Assembly: GCA_938002255.1 (NCBI GenBank)
Contig: CALLAL010000011.1
Location: forward strand, 1 to 64,000
Origin: an uncultured bacterium
GTDB taxonomy: Bacteria > Desulfobacterota > BSN033 > UBA1163
Direction: 5' to 3'
Length of the DNA: 64,000 bases
The notes beneath the pieces are model-generated. The model was not told where the DNA came from. It worked only from the letters and a program-made list of their open reading frames with translations, and did not search any database. The translations under genes and the position numbers were made by a program. Shown one piece after another: positions 16,329 to 24,272 of this stretch (position 1 is its first letter; each line of letters begins with the position of its first letter).

Positions 16329-17501
16329 ATGGAATGGGAACGCTTTTTAAATAAGAAAGAACTGGTCGATTTGACCCGCCGACTCATTCAGATCCCAACG
16401 GAGAATCCCCCTGGCAACGAGAAGGAGGCTTTTCTCTTCTTACAACCCCTGCTCTCCAAGATGGGGTTTCAAGTGAGGGTCTTTCTTTCTCCTAAAGGGA
16501 GATACAATTTCATTGCTGAAAGAAGATGGGGAAAAGGAGGCCGAAGGCTCATCTTCAACGGCCATCTCGATGTCGTGCCAGCAGGAGATTCCTCTCAATG
16601 GAAATATCCTCCGTTTGGTGGAAGACTTTCAAAGGGAAGGGTTTATGGTCGTGGGGCCTCTGACATGAAGGGTGGGATCACCTCTTTTCTTCACGCTATC
16701 TCTATGCTTGACCGTTCCCACATGTCTCCTGGTCAAGGAAGCCTTAGCCTCCATCTTGTCTCCGATGAAGAATCCCATGGCCATCAAGGGATGGGATTTC
16801 TTGCGACTCAAAGGATCATACGAGCAGATGCCGCCATTGTGGGAGAGCCAACCCATCTTGATTTAATCATTGCTCAGAAAGGAGCGCTCTGGATCAGAAT
16901 TTCCACTTTTGGGAAATCGGCGCATGGTTCGAGACCCGGCCAAGGTATCAATGCCATTGACAAGATGATGAGGATTATGAACCAACTTTATGCTATCCCC
17001 CTTCTAAAAGAACACTCTTTGCTCGGAAAACCGACGATCAATATCGGCAAGATTCAGGGCGGAACGAAGATCAATATGGTTCCGGATCGATGTGAGATTG
17101 AAGTGGATCTGAGACTGTTACCCAATCAGAAGAAGGGAGAGATTTTTAACCAGATAAGAGAGGTCATGGAATCTTTTCGAAGCCAGGATCCTCTATTAAA
17201 ATACCAGATTGAAGAAATCGATTATGCAGAGCCCTCAGAAATTAATCCTGAAGAGGAGATCGTTCAGATCGGCCTCGAAGCAGGCCAGGAGGTGAGAGGA
17301 GAAAAGCCTGGGGTGAGAGGGTTTTCCGGATTTACTGATGCTCGCTTCTATATCCATCAGTTTCACATCCCCACTTTGATCTTGGGTCCCGGCGAGACAG
17401 ATCAATCCCATACAACGGATGAATCTGTAGAAGTCGATGCGCTGGTTCAGGCAGCCCGAATTTATGCAAGGTTTATGGTTAAATTTTTTAAGATGAGTTA
17501 G
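16329..17501 (+). CDS. M20 family metallopeptidase (ArgE/DapE-like)
   Basis: A 390-aa zinc hydrolase. Metal ligands are in the motifs FNGHLDVVPAGD (His, Asp), GRGASDMKGG (Asp) and SDEESHGHQGMG (catalytic Glu pair), with the terminal His in GPGETDQSHTTDESV. The dimerisation domain lies between. Relatives remove N-acyl groups from amino acids (acetylornithine, succinyl-diaminopimelate) or cleave small peptides; the substrate is not set by sequence. It diverges from livK and is followed after 4 nt by an isochorismatase-fold hydrolase, so a role in releasing imported amino-acid derivatives is likely. The start at 16329 gives the normal family N-terminus. Confidence 0.9.
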   Translation: MEWERFLNKKELVDLTRRLIQIPTENPPGNEKEAFLFLQPLLSKMGFQVRVFLSPKGRYNFIAERRWGKGGRRLIFNGHLDVVPAGDSSQWKYPPFGGRLSKGRVYGRGASDMKGGITSFLHAISMLDRSHMSPGQGSLSLHLVSDEESHGHQGMGFLATQRIIRADAAIVGEPTHLDLIIAQKGALWIRISTFGKSAHGSRPGQGINAIDKMMRIMNQLYAIPLLKEHSLLGKPTINIGKIQGGTKINMVPDRCEIEVDLRLLPNQKKGEIFNQIREVMESFRSQDPLLKYQIEEIDYAEPSEINPEEEIVQIGLEAGQEVRGEKPGVRGFSGFTDARFYIHQFHIPTLILGPGETDQSHTTDESVEVDALVQAARIYARFMVKFFKMS

Positions 17502-17505
17502 TGGA

Positions 17506-18120
17506 ATGAAACTTTCTCCTGGCAAGATGATAGAAGAGCTGAAACCCTACCGAGTAAGGGAAGCGACTGTGGATTCCAAGAAGGCTTGCCTTCTTGTCAT
17601 CGATCTTCAGAATTATTTCAAACAGATTGTTCAACCCGTCCTGAAAAATATCTTAAAGGTTATTCAATTTTGCCGACAAAAGAATATTCCCATTGTCTTC
17701 ACTCAGCATGGCCATACCCATCCCTCCACAGATGGTGGAACTCTGGGAGAGTGGTGGGGGGAGTTGATCATGGCCGGGACAGATGACTGGAAATTTCTCC
17801 CGGAAATCATCCTTGAGGAAAGGGATATCCTCTTACCCAAAAAGCGCTATAGCGCCTTTTTTGAAACCGATCTGGATGAGAAACTTCGGTCAAGGGGGAT
17901 CAAAGATGTAATCATCTCGGGCGTGATGACCAATCTCTGTTGTGAAACCACAGCCCGGGATGCTTTCATGAGGGATTACCGCGTCTTTGTGCTCATCGAC
18001 GGAACTGCCACCCGAAAGAGCGATCTCCATCTTGCCTCTTTGAAAAACCTTGGTTTTGGATTCGCTTATCTCCTCACCTGTGAAGAGTTGATTGAGAGAC
18101 TGAAGCTCAACGCAGGCTAA
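17506..18120 (+). CDS. Isochorismatase-family cysteine hydrolase
   Basis: A 204-aa hydrolase with the family triad: Asp33 (LVIDLQNYF), a Lys at 112-113 (LPKKRYSAF) and Cys145 (GVMTNLCCETTARDA). Such enzymes hydrolyse amides or ureas such as nicotinamide, carbamoyl-amino acids or related compounds. It lies 4 nt after the M20 peptidase gene and shares its operon, which suggests stepwise hydrolysis of an N-acyl or N-carbamoyl amino acid. It converges on the aminotransferase gene with a 3-nt gap. Confidence 0.9.
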   Translation: MKLSPGKMIEELKPYRVREATVDSKKACLLVIDLQNYFKQIVQPVLKNILKVIQFCRQKNIPIVFTQHGHTHPSTDGGTLGEWWGELIMAGTDDWKFLPEIILEERDILLPKKRYSAFFETDLDEKLRSRGIKDVIISGVMTNLCCETTARDAFMRDYRVFVLIDGTATRKSDLHLASLKNLGFGFAYLLTCEELIERLKLNAG

Positions 18121-18123
18121 AAC

Positions 18124-19482
18124 CTAAGACGACTGCCTCGGCTTTACTTCCTTTGTAACTTTCCTCAGGACCTCCTCTAAAATGGTGAGAGCAGTGTCAG
18201 CTTCGCTTTGGGTGATGATCAGGGGGGGAACAAGGCGGACGGTATTTTCGCCACATCCGAGGATAAGCAGTCCCCTCTCAAAACAATCTTGGATGACACG
18301 GTTTCGCTCTTCGATAGCTTTCTCTCTGGTTTCCCGATCTCTGACCAGTTCTATCCCTATCATCAGTCCCTTTCCCCTCACTTCGCCGATTAATTCGAAT
18401 TGGTTCTGTAGTTCTTTCAATCTCCCCAAAACGTAATCTCCTATCTTTATTGTATTCTGGATGAGTCCCTCCTCTAAGAGAGTGATGGTTGTTAAGGCAG
18501 CCTGACAACTGATCGGATTACCACCAAATGTACTTGCGTGAGAACCAGGAACCCAATCCATCACCTCTGCTTGAGAGACGGTGGCGCCCAGAGGCATTCC
18601 GGATGCAATGCCTTTTGCCAGGGCAATGATATCAGGGACCACCCCCCAATGTTCGATCGCCATCATCTTTCCTGTCCTTCCCATGCCTGTTTGTACCTCA
18701 TCCACCACAAATAGAATACCAAACTCCCTGGCCAGTTTATATAGTTTTTGATGAAATTCCGGTGGAGGAACGATATATCCTCCTTCTCCTTGAATCGGTT
18801 CAACGAAGATCGCGGCTACTTCTTCCGGAGGGATACTCCGTTTGAAGAGATCCTCGCGAATCCAATCAACACACGCTACTTCACATTTTGGATATTGAAG
18901 ATGGTAGGGACACCGGTAGCAGTAAGCATAAGGGATATGGGTGATCCCGGGCACCAATGGAGAGAAACCTCTCTCATGAATCACCTTGCTTGCTGTTAAC
19001 GAGAGAGCCCCCATCGTCCGTCCATGGAAGGCTCCCAAAAAGGCAAGGACTCTTGGGCGTTTGGTATGATATCGTGCCAATTTCAAAGCGGCTTCAATTG
19101 CCTCTGCTCCAGAATTACCGAAAAAGACCCTCTTCTCTTTTGGGCCTGGGGTAATCTCTCCTAATTTTTGAGCAAGGGTGGACTGCACATCATAATAAAA
19201 ATCTGTTCCAGACATGTGGATGAATTGTTCAGCCTGTTTTTGGATGGCTTCCACCACTTTAGGATGGCAGTGACCCGTGTTACAAACAGCGATTCCTGAA
19301 GTGAAATCGAGGAACCGATTCGAATCAACATCTTCTACCATGATACCTATGGCTCGCTTCACCACCAGGGGATAGACACGAGTATAGGATTGGGAGACAT
19401 ATTTTTGGTCTTTTTCCAGAACTTTTTTTGCTTCAGGTCCTGGCAGCTCAGTCTTTACAAAAGGGATGTTCTCCTTCATCAT
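18124..19482 (-). CDS. Class-III PLP aminotransferase (acetylornithine/4-aminobutyrate type)
   Basis: A 452-aa fold-type I aminotransferase. It shows FLDFTSGIAVCNTGHCHPKVV, the phosphate-site GNSGAEAIEAALKLAR, VDEVQTGMGRTG with the PLP-contacting Asp, and the Schiff-base Lys in IIALAKGIASGMPLGA. An insert with cysteines (YCYRCPYHLQYPKCEVAC) is unusual among GabT/ArgD enzymes and could bind metal. It probably moves an omega-amino group to 2-oxoglutarate, fitting the adjacent amino-acid uptake and kor genes. A GGAGG Shine-Dalgarno precedes the ATG. Confidence 0.92.
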   Translation of the reverse strand: MMKENIPFVKTELPGPEAKKVLEKDQKYVSQSYTRVYPLVVKRAIGIMVEDVDSNRFLDFTSGIAVCNTGHCHPKVVEAIQKQAEQFIHMSGTDFYYDVQSTLAQKLGEITPGPKEKRVFFGNSGAEAIEAALKLARYHTKRPRVLAFLGAFHGRTMGALSLTASKVIHERGFSPLVPGITHIPYAYCYRCPYHLQYPKCEVACVDWIREDLFKRSIPPEEVAAIFVEPIQGEGGYIVPPPEFHQKLYKLAREFGILFVVDEVQTGMGRTGKMMAIEHWGVVPDIIALAKGIASGMPLGATVSQAEVMDWVPGSHASTFGGNPISCQAALTTITLLEEGLIQNTIKIGDYVLGRLKELQNQFELIGEVRGKGLMIGIELVRDRETREKAIEERNRVIQDCFERGLLILGCGENTVRLVPPLIITQSEADTALTILEEVLRKVTKEVKPRQSS

Positions 19483-19717
19483 GGTTTCCTCCCTGTCAAT
19501 TTTTTTATATATGGCTATTCACTGGTATTCCCATAAGATGAAAAGATTCCGGTGTAAGAATTATTCTCTCATTTGAAAATCGACAACCGCCACCTTTCAT
19601 TAACCCTACAGGTATCTTTCCCTTTACTGCGATATACGAAACCTTAACTAATTTATTTCATCATAAAGGATTTGAGAAATTTAGAAAAGAGATTTTTTGT
19701 TATAGAAACTTATGGAC

Positions 19718-20359
19718 CTAATTGTTGGACAAAAGGTAGGCCAGGTTATCCAGGATGGTGGTGAAAAAGACATCTTTGACCACAAATCCTTCGGGAACGA
19801 CGATCTGGGTTGGAGCAAAATTCAGAATGCCTCTCACCCCTGCCTCTACAAGGAGATCAGCCACGCTCTGGGCTTCTGAAGGTGGGGTAGTGATGAGACC
19901 GATTTCGATCTTTCTCTCTTTGGCAATCTCTTTGAGTCGATTGACATGAAAAATTTCAACCGGCTTTCCTAACTTTTCTGAGACCCTTCCAATGACTTTG
20001 GGAGGATCAATATCAAAGGAGGCAACAATTTTATAATTCTGTTTGAGAAAATCTTTGTATGAGAGAAGGGCAGAACCCAAATTTCCAACGCCGATTACAG
20101 CCATTCTCCATTCTTTGTTCGAGCCAAGAATTCTTTTGATATCATTGAGCAGATTTTTCACGTGGTATCCCACGCCTCGAATGCCAAACTCACCAAAATA
20201 AGCGAGATCCTTACGGACCTGGGCAGCATTAACCATGCAGCGACTGGCTAATTGGGCTGAAGAAACAACTTCTTCTCCAGATTCTTCCATCTCTTCTAAA
20301 CACCTTGAATATCTTGATAATCTTCTGATAGTTGCTTCTGGAATTTTTTGATATTTCAA
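19718..20359 (-). CDS. rex: Redox-sensing transcriptional repressor Rex
   Basis: A 213-aa Rex protein. The N-terminal winged helix (KIPEATIRRLSRYSRCLEEM; SSAQLASRCMVNAAQVRKDLAYFG) is followed by a Rossmann domain with GVGNLGSAL that senses the NADH/NAD ratio, and a C-terminal swapped helix (TTILDNLAYLL). Rex represses fermentation and respiration genes until NADH rises. I choose the TTG at 20359 because AAGGAG lies 8 nt upstream; a GTG at 20377 lacks a signal. The Shine-Dalgarno is inside a Rex operator (20362-20379), so the gene should repress itself. It neighbours the multiheme cytochrome genes. Confidence 0.94.
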   Translation of the reverse strand: MKYQKIPEATIRRLSRYSRCLEEMEESGEEVVSSAQLASRCMVNAAQVRKDLAYFGEFGIRGVGYHVKNLLNDIKRILGSNKEWRMAVIGVGNLGSALLSYKDFLKQNYKIVASFDIDPPKVIGRVSEKLGKPVEIFHVNRLKEIAKERKIEIGLITTPPSEAQSVADLLVEAGVRGILNFAPTQIVVPEGFVVKDVFFTTILDNLAYLLSNN

Positions 20360-20361
20360 TT

Positions 20362-20379
20362 TTGTGACTCCTTTCACAA
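20362..20379. promoter_or_regulatory. Rex operator at rex
   Basis: TTGTGACTCCTTTCACAA is an 18-bp palindrome with the same half-sites and spacing as the Rex consensus (TTGTGA-N6-TCACAA). It lies between the rex promoter and start codon and contains the Shine-Dalgarno AAGGAG. A further half-site, TTGTGAA, lies at about 20384. Confidence 0.8.
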
Positions 20380-20391
20380 AACTTGTGAAGA

Positions 20392-20419
20392 ATTTAATAA
20401 ATTCTTATTCCTTTGTCAA
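20392..20419 (-). promoter_or_regulatory. Sigma-70 promoter of rex
   Basis: On the minus strand TTGACA (20414-20419), a 16-nt spacer and TTAAAT (20392-20397), just upstream of the Rex operator. The MITE at 20439 ends about 20 bp upstream of the -35 box. Confidence 0.5.
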
Positions 20420-20438
20420 GTCTTTCGTTAATAGGAGG

Positions 20439-20661
20439 GTAACCCCTCAGTGATGGGGTGTTTTCGGTTTAAAAGGGTTGGGACGTTCCTCCTCCAAAAC
20501 CTTGAATAGCGGTTATAAAGGGTTACCCTCATCGGGGCCCTCATGCCCTTTGAATCGGATTTTTTTTGAATCAGATTGGGTCGTTTTGACGAACAGAGGT
20601 TTCGCTACAAGGTTTTTCCGAAGCAACCTCCCAACCTTTTTTTCTTTAACTGATGGGTTAC
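20439..20661. mobile_element. IS66-like MITE, copy 1 (223 bp)
   Basis: A non-coding element with terminal inverted repeats GTAACCCCTCAGT (left) and GTAACCCATCAGT (right, complement). It is flanked by ATAGGAGG and ATAGGGGG, an 8-bp target duplication with one mismatch. Termini starting GTAA and 8-bp duplications are features of the IS66 family. A nearly identical copy in the same orientation is at 26385-26610. No transposase is present here. Confidence 0.8.
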
Positions 20662-20675
20662 ATAGGGGGCGGGAA

Positions 20676-20728
20676 GTTAAAAAGTCGGCCTTTTGCACAA
20701 TAAAAGTTTAAACGGCCGGCTTTTTAAC
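20676..20728. terminator. Large hairpin downstream of multiheme cytochrome gene
   Basis: GTTAAAAAGTCGGCC (20676-20690) pairs with GGCCGGCTTTTTAAC (20714-20728), one mismatch in 15, with a 23-nt loop. It begins 18 nt after the cytochrome stop on the minus strand and can terminate in both directions. Confidence 0.65.
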
Positions 20729-20745
20729 CTAATAAAATTAAATAG

Positions 20746-22956
20746 TTATTTAGAATCTTTTTTCTGTCTCCTCTTTTTTTCCAGTTGTCTGATCGCTTCA
20801 TCGAGACGTTGATTTGCAAATTCAATCAACTCCTCCATATACGCGAGGTTATGAATTCCTTTGCCAGTCTTTACCAGATTATAATTAAACTCCGCCTCCC
20901 CGAAGGGTTTCCGGTATACAAAGGTATGACCGCCCCTCAGTTCCATCCTTCTGATCTCTTCCCTAACCTTTGCGATCTTAGGTTCTACTTTCTTTATAAA
21001 TTCATCGGACGTTGTCCTCCATTGTACAAGCTTATCACCGTAACTCTGGTCGTGACATTCGATGCAACGTTTCTTGATGTCATCAAAGGAATCCTTCTTT
21101 TTTGCAGGCACCCCGCGATGACAATCAATGCATTCGACCACATCTAACTTAACACTTGGAATCGTTTTAGCGCCAATCCCGCCTTTTCCATGAAATAACC
21201 GTTTGACCGAAACGTGGCAGTCTTCACATTTGACTTTCTTCAATTGTTTTCCATGATGACAATCCTTACAATTCTTTAAAAAGGTTTTCCCATGATTTTC
21301 ACGAGGGGAATGGCAATCCATACATTTCATGTTCTTTTTGAGCACATGGGTATCGTGGGAAAATTTGATGTCATTGAAAGGAACATCCCTTTTTTCAACT
21401 CCAATATGACAGAGAGTCGTGCAGGTCATCTCGGTCTTAAATTCTTTTGGTTGGTGACTCCTGTCAAGGGCGGCCAGTGCCTGTTCGGTTTTGCTATTGG
21501 CCACATTGAGGAGTTTAAAGGCATATTCAATATTATGGGCGCCTTTCCCTAGATGGACGAAATTGTAATTGTGGCGCGCCTCATTCAGAAAGTTTTGTGC
21601 CTTTTTAAACTCAGGGGATCTCAATCGGTCCTTTTCCCCTTCCAGAAGCATTCTCTCCACATTCGAGATTCGCTGACTCGTTTCGATCTTTGCCTTTGAG
21701 AGAAGGGCCTGCCACTGTTTCAGGGTCTCATCAAATCCCTCTCCATGACAGGCGACACACGACTCTCCCATGGCCCGTTCCACATATTTTGTAGTGTAAA
21801 TGGCAGCCCGGCTTTCTTCTCCTTTCCGATGACAGGCCACGCAATCGACATTGGCCATATACATCAGACTCGGAGAGTCAGGAACGCCAATTCCACCTGT
21901 TCCACGATAAAAATCCCTTGGAGCCAAATGCATCTCCTTGCTGTGGCATTTATCGCAGACTGTGGGAGAGTGAACCATGGTTAGAATCGGCCCGATCTCG
22001 TGTCGAATATGTGAGTGGCAATCCGCACATTCGATCTTACGGTCGGTGACATGCTTTTTATGCATGAATTGAGAGGTGTATCTGGTTGTCAGGATATCCG
22101 GTTCATTATGGCACTGAACGCATTTCCCTTCTGGGATCCGGCCATCCCCTTGAATCACATTGACATGGCATCGCTCGCATTCCACTCCTCTCGCAATATA
22201 CTTCTGGTGGTTGAAGTTCCAGCCTTTGATCTTAATATCTCCTTTGGGCTCTACATGGCATGAAACACAACTTCCCACTGCACAGGAGATGCACTCCTCT
22301 TCTCCCTTCTGGCCTGCCTGAAAGTAATGGCAGATGAAGCAGTTGATTTCGTGGACAGTTAGATGGGCACCTTGAACAAGCTGGGCATGACAGCTCGTGC
22401 ACCGGAGTTTCATGCCTCTTCTCAATTCTTCAAGATGTTTTCCATGGGAGAAGACGACATTCTTGTAAACCATATCTTTCTGGAGGTGCTCAATCTTATG
22501 GCATCCCTTCTGGAGGCAACTGGCATCGCTGATTTCCGCATGGGGTTTGCTGGGCCTCTTGCCCGAGAGAAAATAGGCGAGGGAGACTTGGCCATCCACC
22601 CATTTTCCTTTCAGATGGTTGATCAGGCCTGGCTCATAATGGCACCTAATACAGGCCACATGGCGGTGGCTGGAGGCCCTCCACGACTCCATATAAACAT
22701 CCATCTGGTGACAGAGGCCACAGAAGGTTGAGCTTTCTGTAAACTTGAGAACTGCGAGCGAAAGAATGAGAAAGAGGATAACACAGACGACCAGTGAGGT
22801 TTTAATGGCCCGGCTATGTTCCAGAGTCCCCTTTTGAAAACTGATATAAACATTGATCCAAAAGTCTCGGATGAGTTGATAGGCCTCTTTAATGTTTTCA
22901 AGTCGATAGAAATCCTTATATCGGATCAAAAAAAAAGGGAGTTTAAATTTTTTCAT
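20746..22956 (-). CDS. Membrane-anchored multiheme cytochrome c (16 CXXCH plus two atypical heme motifs)
   Basis: A 736-aa protein. One membrane helix (about 53-70) is followed by a NapC/NirT-like start (STFCGLCHQMDVYMESW; CIRCHYEPG), then a long periplasmic array. I count 16 CXXCH motifs plus one CX4CH (CLQKGCH) and one CX3CH (CTTLCH). Two similar modules with an unmarked helical segment occur (residues ~420-500 and ~660-730, both with FNYNLV or YNFVHLGKGAHNIEYAFK-like text). NapC-type anchors usually accept electrons from menaquinol. It probably shuttles electrons from the quinone pool or from the CbcL-like protein at 24273 to a periplasmic or outer acceptor; the acceptor is unknown. Confidence 0.9.
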   Translation of the reverse strand: MKKFKLPFFLIRYKDFYRLENIKEAYQLIRDFWINVYISFQKGTLEHSRAIKTSLVVCVILFLILSLAVLKFTESSTFCGLCHQMDVYMESWRASSHRHVACIRCHYEPGLINHLKGKWVDGQVSLAYFLSGKRPSKPHAEISDASCLQKGCHKIEHLQKDMVYKNVVFSHGKHLEELRRGMKLRCTSCHAQLVQGAHLTVHEINCFICHYFQAGQKGEEECISCAVGSCVSCHVEPKGDIKIKGWNFNHQKYIARGVECERCHVNVIQGDGRIPEGKCVQCHNEPDILTTRYTSQFMHKKHVTDRKIECADCHSHIRHEIGPILTMVHSPTVCDKCHSKEMHLAPRDFYRGTGGIGVPDSPSLMYMANVDCVACHRKGEESRAAIYTTKYVERAMGESCVACHGEGFDETLKQWQALLSKAKIETSQRISNVERMLLEGEKDRLRSPEFKKAQNFLNEARHNYNFVHLGKGAHNIEYAFKLLNVANSKTEQALAALDRSHQPKEFKTEMTCTTLCHIGVEKRDVPFNDIKFSHDTHVLKKNMKCMDCHSPRENHGKTFLKNCKDCHHGKQLKKVKCEDCHVSVKRLFHGKGGIGAKTIPSVKLDVVECIDCHRGVPAKKKDSFDDIKKRCIECHDQSYGDKLVQWRTTSDEFIKKVEPKIAKVREEIRRMELRGGHTFVYRKPFGEAEFNYNLVKTGKGIHNLAYMEELIEFANQRLDEAIRQLEKKRRQKKDSK

Positions 22957-23190
22957 AGGACCCCCACCCCTCTTAATTTAATGTTTTATTTACCATGATT
23001 TCAATTTTTTTTCAACAAAAGGGAATAAGAGATTAAAAAACTATTTTGAACGATCCTGAGAAGAGGTCTATCGATTTAAATCCCTCAGGATAGGACTAAA
23101 TGTGGTATTGATTTTAAAGTCGGGGTTCTATAAAATAGAATCGAATGGTCAAGCCCCCCTGATCTCTTTCAAAAAGGAGTATCATTTATT

Positions 23191-23346
23191 ATGTCTAAAT
23201 TGATTATCGGACTATTGATCATTGTCCTGCTTGCCCTATTCTTTCTCATGTTCTGGATTGTTGTATTGAGTGCCTCCCTTATTCTCTTTGGAAGAAAGGG
23301 TAAGAGAAAGAAATCCCTCATCAGTGAAAGTGAAGGAATCCCCTGA
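23191..23346 (+). CDS. Small (51-aa) single-span membrane protein
   Basis: A start with AAGGAG 11 nt upstream, a long hydrophobic helix (LIIGLLIIVLLALFFLMFWI and on to about residue 33) and a basic/polar tail (GRKGKRKKS). Nothing identifies it. It lies divergent from the multiheme cytochrome and 11 nt before the DUF1684 gene. A candidate promoter TTGATT-N17-TAAAAT lies ~70 nt upstream. Confidence 0.6.
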   Translation: MSKLIIGLLIIVLLALFFLMFWIVVLSASLILFGRKGKRKKSLISESEGIP

Positions 23347-23357
23347 GTAGGAGTGGG

Positions 23358-23993
23358 ATGAGTAAAGAAACCAAATGCATTCTCTTTCTAATCACCTGTC
23401 TTCTTCCTTTCCTCTGGGTGAGCAACAGTGGCTTCTCTCTGTTAAAAGAAAAAGAGGATCCAATGGAGAAGAGGGAGGAGAAAATCAGGCATTTTCGAGA
23501 AAAGAGAGACCATTTTTTTAAAGAAGACCCCAACTCTCCGCTCAAAGAGGACGCTAAAAAAAATTTCAAAGGCCTGGTTTATTATCCGATCGACTTGAAA
23601 TATGCAGTGATCGGATCAATTGAAAAATATCCCACAGAGCCTAAACCCCTCTATATAAACCTTCCGACGAATAAAGAGGGGAAAAAAAGATATATCAAAT
23701 ACGGTCGTTTCAAATTCAAACTGGGTGGGATTGAATATTTCCTTCATATCTACCGACCCCTTGGCGGCGGAGACCTCTTCCTCCCCTTCAAAGACAAAAG
23801 CGCGGGGATTGAAACCTATCCGAAAGGCCGTTATCTTCCTATAGAACCAATGCCAGACGGAAAAGTTCTGATCGACTTCAACCGCGCCTACAACCCCTTC
23901 TGTGAATATAATGAAAAATTTATCTGCCCCTTTGCCCCAGAGGAGAACTGGCTCGATATTGAGATCCGCGCAGGCGAGAAAAGGTATAGATGA
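23358..23993 (+). CDS. DUF1684 family exported protein
   Basis: A 211-aa protein with an N-terminal signal sequence (CILFLITCLLPFLWVS). The DUF1684 signature follows: HFREKRDHFFKEDPNSPL, FKGLVYYPIDLKYAV, LFLPFKDKSAGIETYPKGRYL and the closing IDFNRAYNPFCEYNEKFICP. The family's function is unknown; the conserved C-terminal cysteine pair (CEYNEKFIC) may bind metal. AGGAG precedes the ATG. Its stop overlaps a short cytochrome-like frame at 23990. Confidence 0.85.
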   Translation: MSKETKCILFLITCLLPFLWVSNSGFSLLKEKEDPMEKREEKIRHFREKRDHFFKEDPNSPLKEDAKKNFKGLVYYPIDLKYAVIGSIEKYPTEPKPLYINLPTNKEGKKRYIKYGRFKFKLGGIEYFLHIYRPLGGGDLFLPFKDKSAGIETYPKGRYLPIEPMPDGKVLIDFNRAYNPFCEYNEKFICPFAPEENWLDIEIRAGEKRYR

Positions 23994-24172
23994 AGCTATG
24001 TGTCGATGAAGTCCCTTTCTTGCTCAGAGGGGTCCAATGTGAAGCGTGCCATGGCCCCGGGAAAGGGCATCCGGGAAAAGGGAGAATGGAAAGAAAGACG
24101 ACTCTGAGTACCTGCCGGAATTGCCACACTAAAGATCAGTGCCCCACTTTTAATTATGCGGTCTGCCTCTAA
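23990..24172 (+). pseudogene. Remnant of a multiheme cytochrome c (c554-like)
   Basis: A 60-codon frame with two heme motifs (CEACHGPGKGH and CRNCHTKDQCPTFNY). These match the C-terminal end of cytochrome c554-type proteins, but the export signal and the upstream heme motifs are missing and the frame stops soon after. It lies in an ATGA overlap with the DUF1684 gene. I take it as a degraded gene; a real small diheme protein is unlikely because nothing would export it for heme attachment. Confidence 0.6.
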
Positions 24173-24272
24173 AAAATCGGGGAAATCACCCAATAACAAA
24201 TTTCACGCATGGGACCAAATTTTCCGAATGAAAGATTCGTTCTATTCGTTTTCATTCGTGTCATTCAAGTTC

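Noticed and set aside
23990-24172. A functional small diheme cytochrome.
   Set aside because: No export signal or upstream hemes, and the frame ends soon after the family's C-terminal motif; a remnant is more likely.
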